Assembly (NCBI GenBank): GCA_003556955.1
Contig: PWQB01000824.1
Location: 1 to 5,475, forward strand
Length of the DNA: 5,475 nt
Direction of reading: 5' to 3'
DNA from: Nostocaceae cyanobacterium CSSed10_463m
GTDB lineage: Bacteria; Cyanobacteriota; Cyanobacteriia; Cyanobacteriales; Nostocaceae
The notes under the pieces were generated by a model. The model saw only the letters and a program-made list of their open reading frames with translations, was not told where the DNA came from and made no database searches. Shown in pieces: positions 5,098 through 5,475 of the stretch (position 1 is the stretch's first letter; the number at the start of each line of letters is the position of its first letter). A program made the position numbers and the translations under genes.

Positions 5098-5125
5098 GTT
5101 GGGTTGCGCTGTCGCTTAACCCAAC
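5098..5125. repeat. short palindromic repeat, copy 2 (perfect arms)
   Basis: GTTGGGTT (5098-5105) pairs with AACCCAAC (5118-5125), and inside GCG (5106-5108) pairs with CGC (5113-5115) around CTGT, with two bulged T. This 11-bp stem lies 10 bp beyond the stop of copy 2 on the minus strand and marks the boundary between the two tandem units. It looks like a REP- or MITE-type cyanobacterial repeat. Confidence 0.7.
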
Positions 5126-5475
5126 CTACATCTATTAATCTGCTTCTGGTAAATGAGAGTTAATAAGTCGTACAAATTCTTCTAAAGAATTAACGCTAAT
5201 TGTTGATATTAGAAGTTGTTTCAAAATATTTATATCCTGAATTTTCCCAATATCTTCGGTCAAATTTTCGGGTAAATTACCAAAACGACTAACCAGTAAG
5301 TCAGAAATATCTTGTTTCCGAGTTTGTTTTGTGGTTTTTTCTATGGCGCGTTGCTCGATGTTAGTTAAAAGTGGCATTTTTCGTTCCTCTTGATAATTAG
5401 CTAATTTTTCCTCAAAACTTAATTGCAGGTCTTGAGATAAAGCCATCATTAAATCAATGACTTTATACAAATCAA
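5099..5475 (-). repeat. tandem repeat unit 2 (partial, cut by the window edge)
   Basis: Second copy of the unit at 4686-5097, in the same orientation. It includes the palindrome, the LPEAD tail and the Rpn C-terminal coding region. The identity to unit 1 runs right up to the last base of the window, so the upstream limit of the duplication cannot be seen from copy 2; in copy 1 it stops near 5097. Confidence 0.88.
5135..5475 (-). CDS. Rpn/DUF4351-type protein, C-terminal part (copy 2, runs off the window)
   Basis: The frame is open to the window edge (D-L-Y-K-V-I-D-L-M-M at the edge), so the true start lies outside and a full-length gene with the N-terminal PD-(D/E)XK nuclease domain may continue there. 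The visible 111 residues from codon 5470 match copy 1 almost exactly for the first 29, differ at residue 30 (Arg here, Leu in copy 1), keep KMPLLTNIEQR, and then diverge: a charged AIEKTTKQTRKQDISD stretch, LLVSRFGNLPENL, and LISTISVNSLEEF near the end, finishing in the shared LPEAD. The charged variable linker of differing length (four residues longer than copy 1) is typical of DUF4351-containing cyanobacterial proteins. Rpn proteins are DNA endonucleases linked to recombination and phage defence; the catalytic part is not in view. Confidence 0.7.
   Translation of the reverse strand, partial: DLYKVIDLMMALSQDLQLSFEEKLANYQEERKMPLLTNIEQRAIEKTTKQTRKQDISDLLVSRFGNLPENLTEDIGKIQDINILKQLLISTISVNSLEEFVRLINSHLPEAD

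Noticed and set aside
4688..5125. CRISPR-like repetition of the GGGTTGCGC palindrome
   Set aside because: There are only two copies, 413 bp apart with a coding region between them; this is a tandem gene duplication with palindromic boundaries, not an array.

Overview
The window looks like a filamentous, Nostoc/Anabaena-type cyanobacterium. Two perfect HIP1 octamers (GCGATCGC) lie inside genes, a heptamer STRR-type tandem repeat sits between convergent genes, and short palindromic repeats typical of these genomes occur in several places. The left two thirds (1-3668) is ordinary chromosomal sequence. The right third (about 3669-5475) is visibly more AT-rich and looks like a decaying defence/accessory island.

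Left part. A membrane-anchored TPR protein (146-1027, minus) and a cyanobacterial-type protein of unknown function with two beta-rich segments and a basic proline tail (1402-2406, plus) diverge from a 374-bp control region. That region holds candidate promoters for both strands, a nested inverted repeat and a perfect 7-bp-arm palindrome. Downstream of the TPR gene is a 62-bp element flanked by a 9-bp direct repeat. The unknown gene converges on a HcyBio/DUF39 homologue (2499-3668, minus). The 92-bp gap between them carries a minus-strand terminator candidate and five tandem heptamers that reach the DUF39 stop codon.

Right part. An intact small gene with a C-terminal HEPN-like R-x4-H motif (3882-4616, minus) sits between two scraps that I read as remnants of a type I restriction-modification operon. 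Upstream, overlapping its ATG as TAATG, are the last 22 codons of an HsdS-like specificity subunit, broken by one in-frame TGA and with everything before them lost. Downstream are two short pieces that read like the N-terminal and C-terminal regions of HsdR, with the whole motor lost. The inferred ancestral order was hsdS - HEPN gene - hsdR, and only the middle gene survives intact. The hsdS scrap is cut off by a tandem duplication of the 3' half of an Rpn/DUF4351-type (PD-(D/E)XK nuclease-transposase family) gene. Copy 1 (4722-5045) lacks the nuclease domain, and copy 2 (5135 to the edge) runs out of the window. The copies share 119 of 120 bases at their upstream ends but differ strongly in the middle of the C-terminal domain.

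The best candidates for a second look are the relic type I locus with its surviving HEPN gene, and the stand-alone C-terminal Rpn copy, which resembles the small intragenic antitoxin proteins known from Rpn genes.
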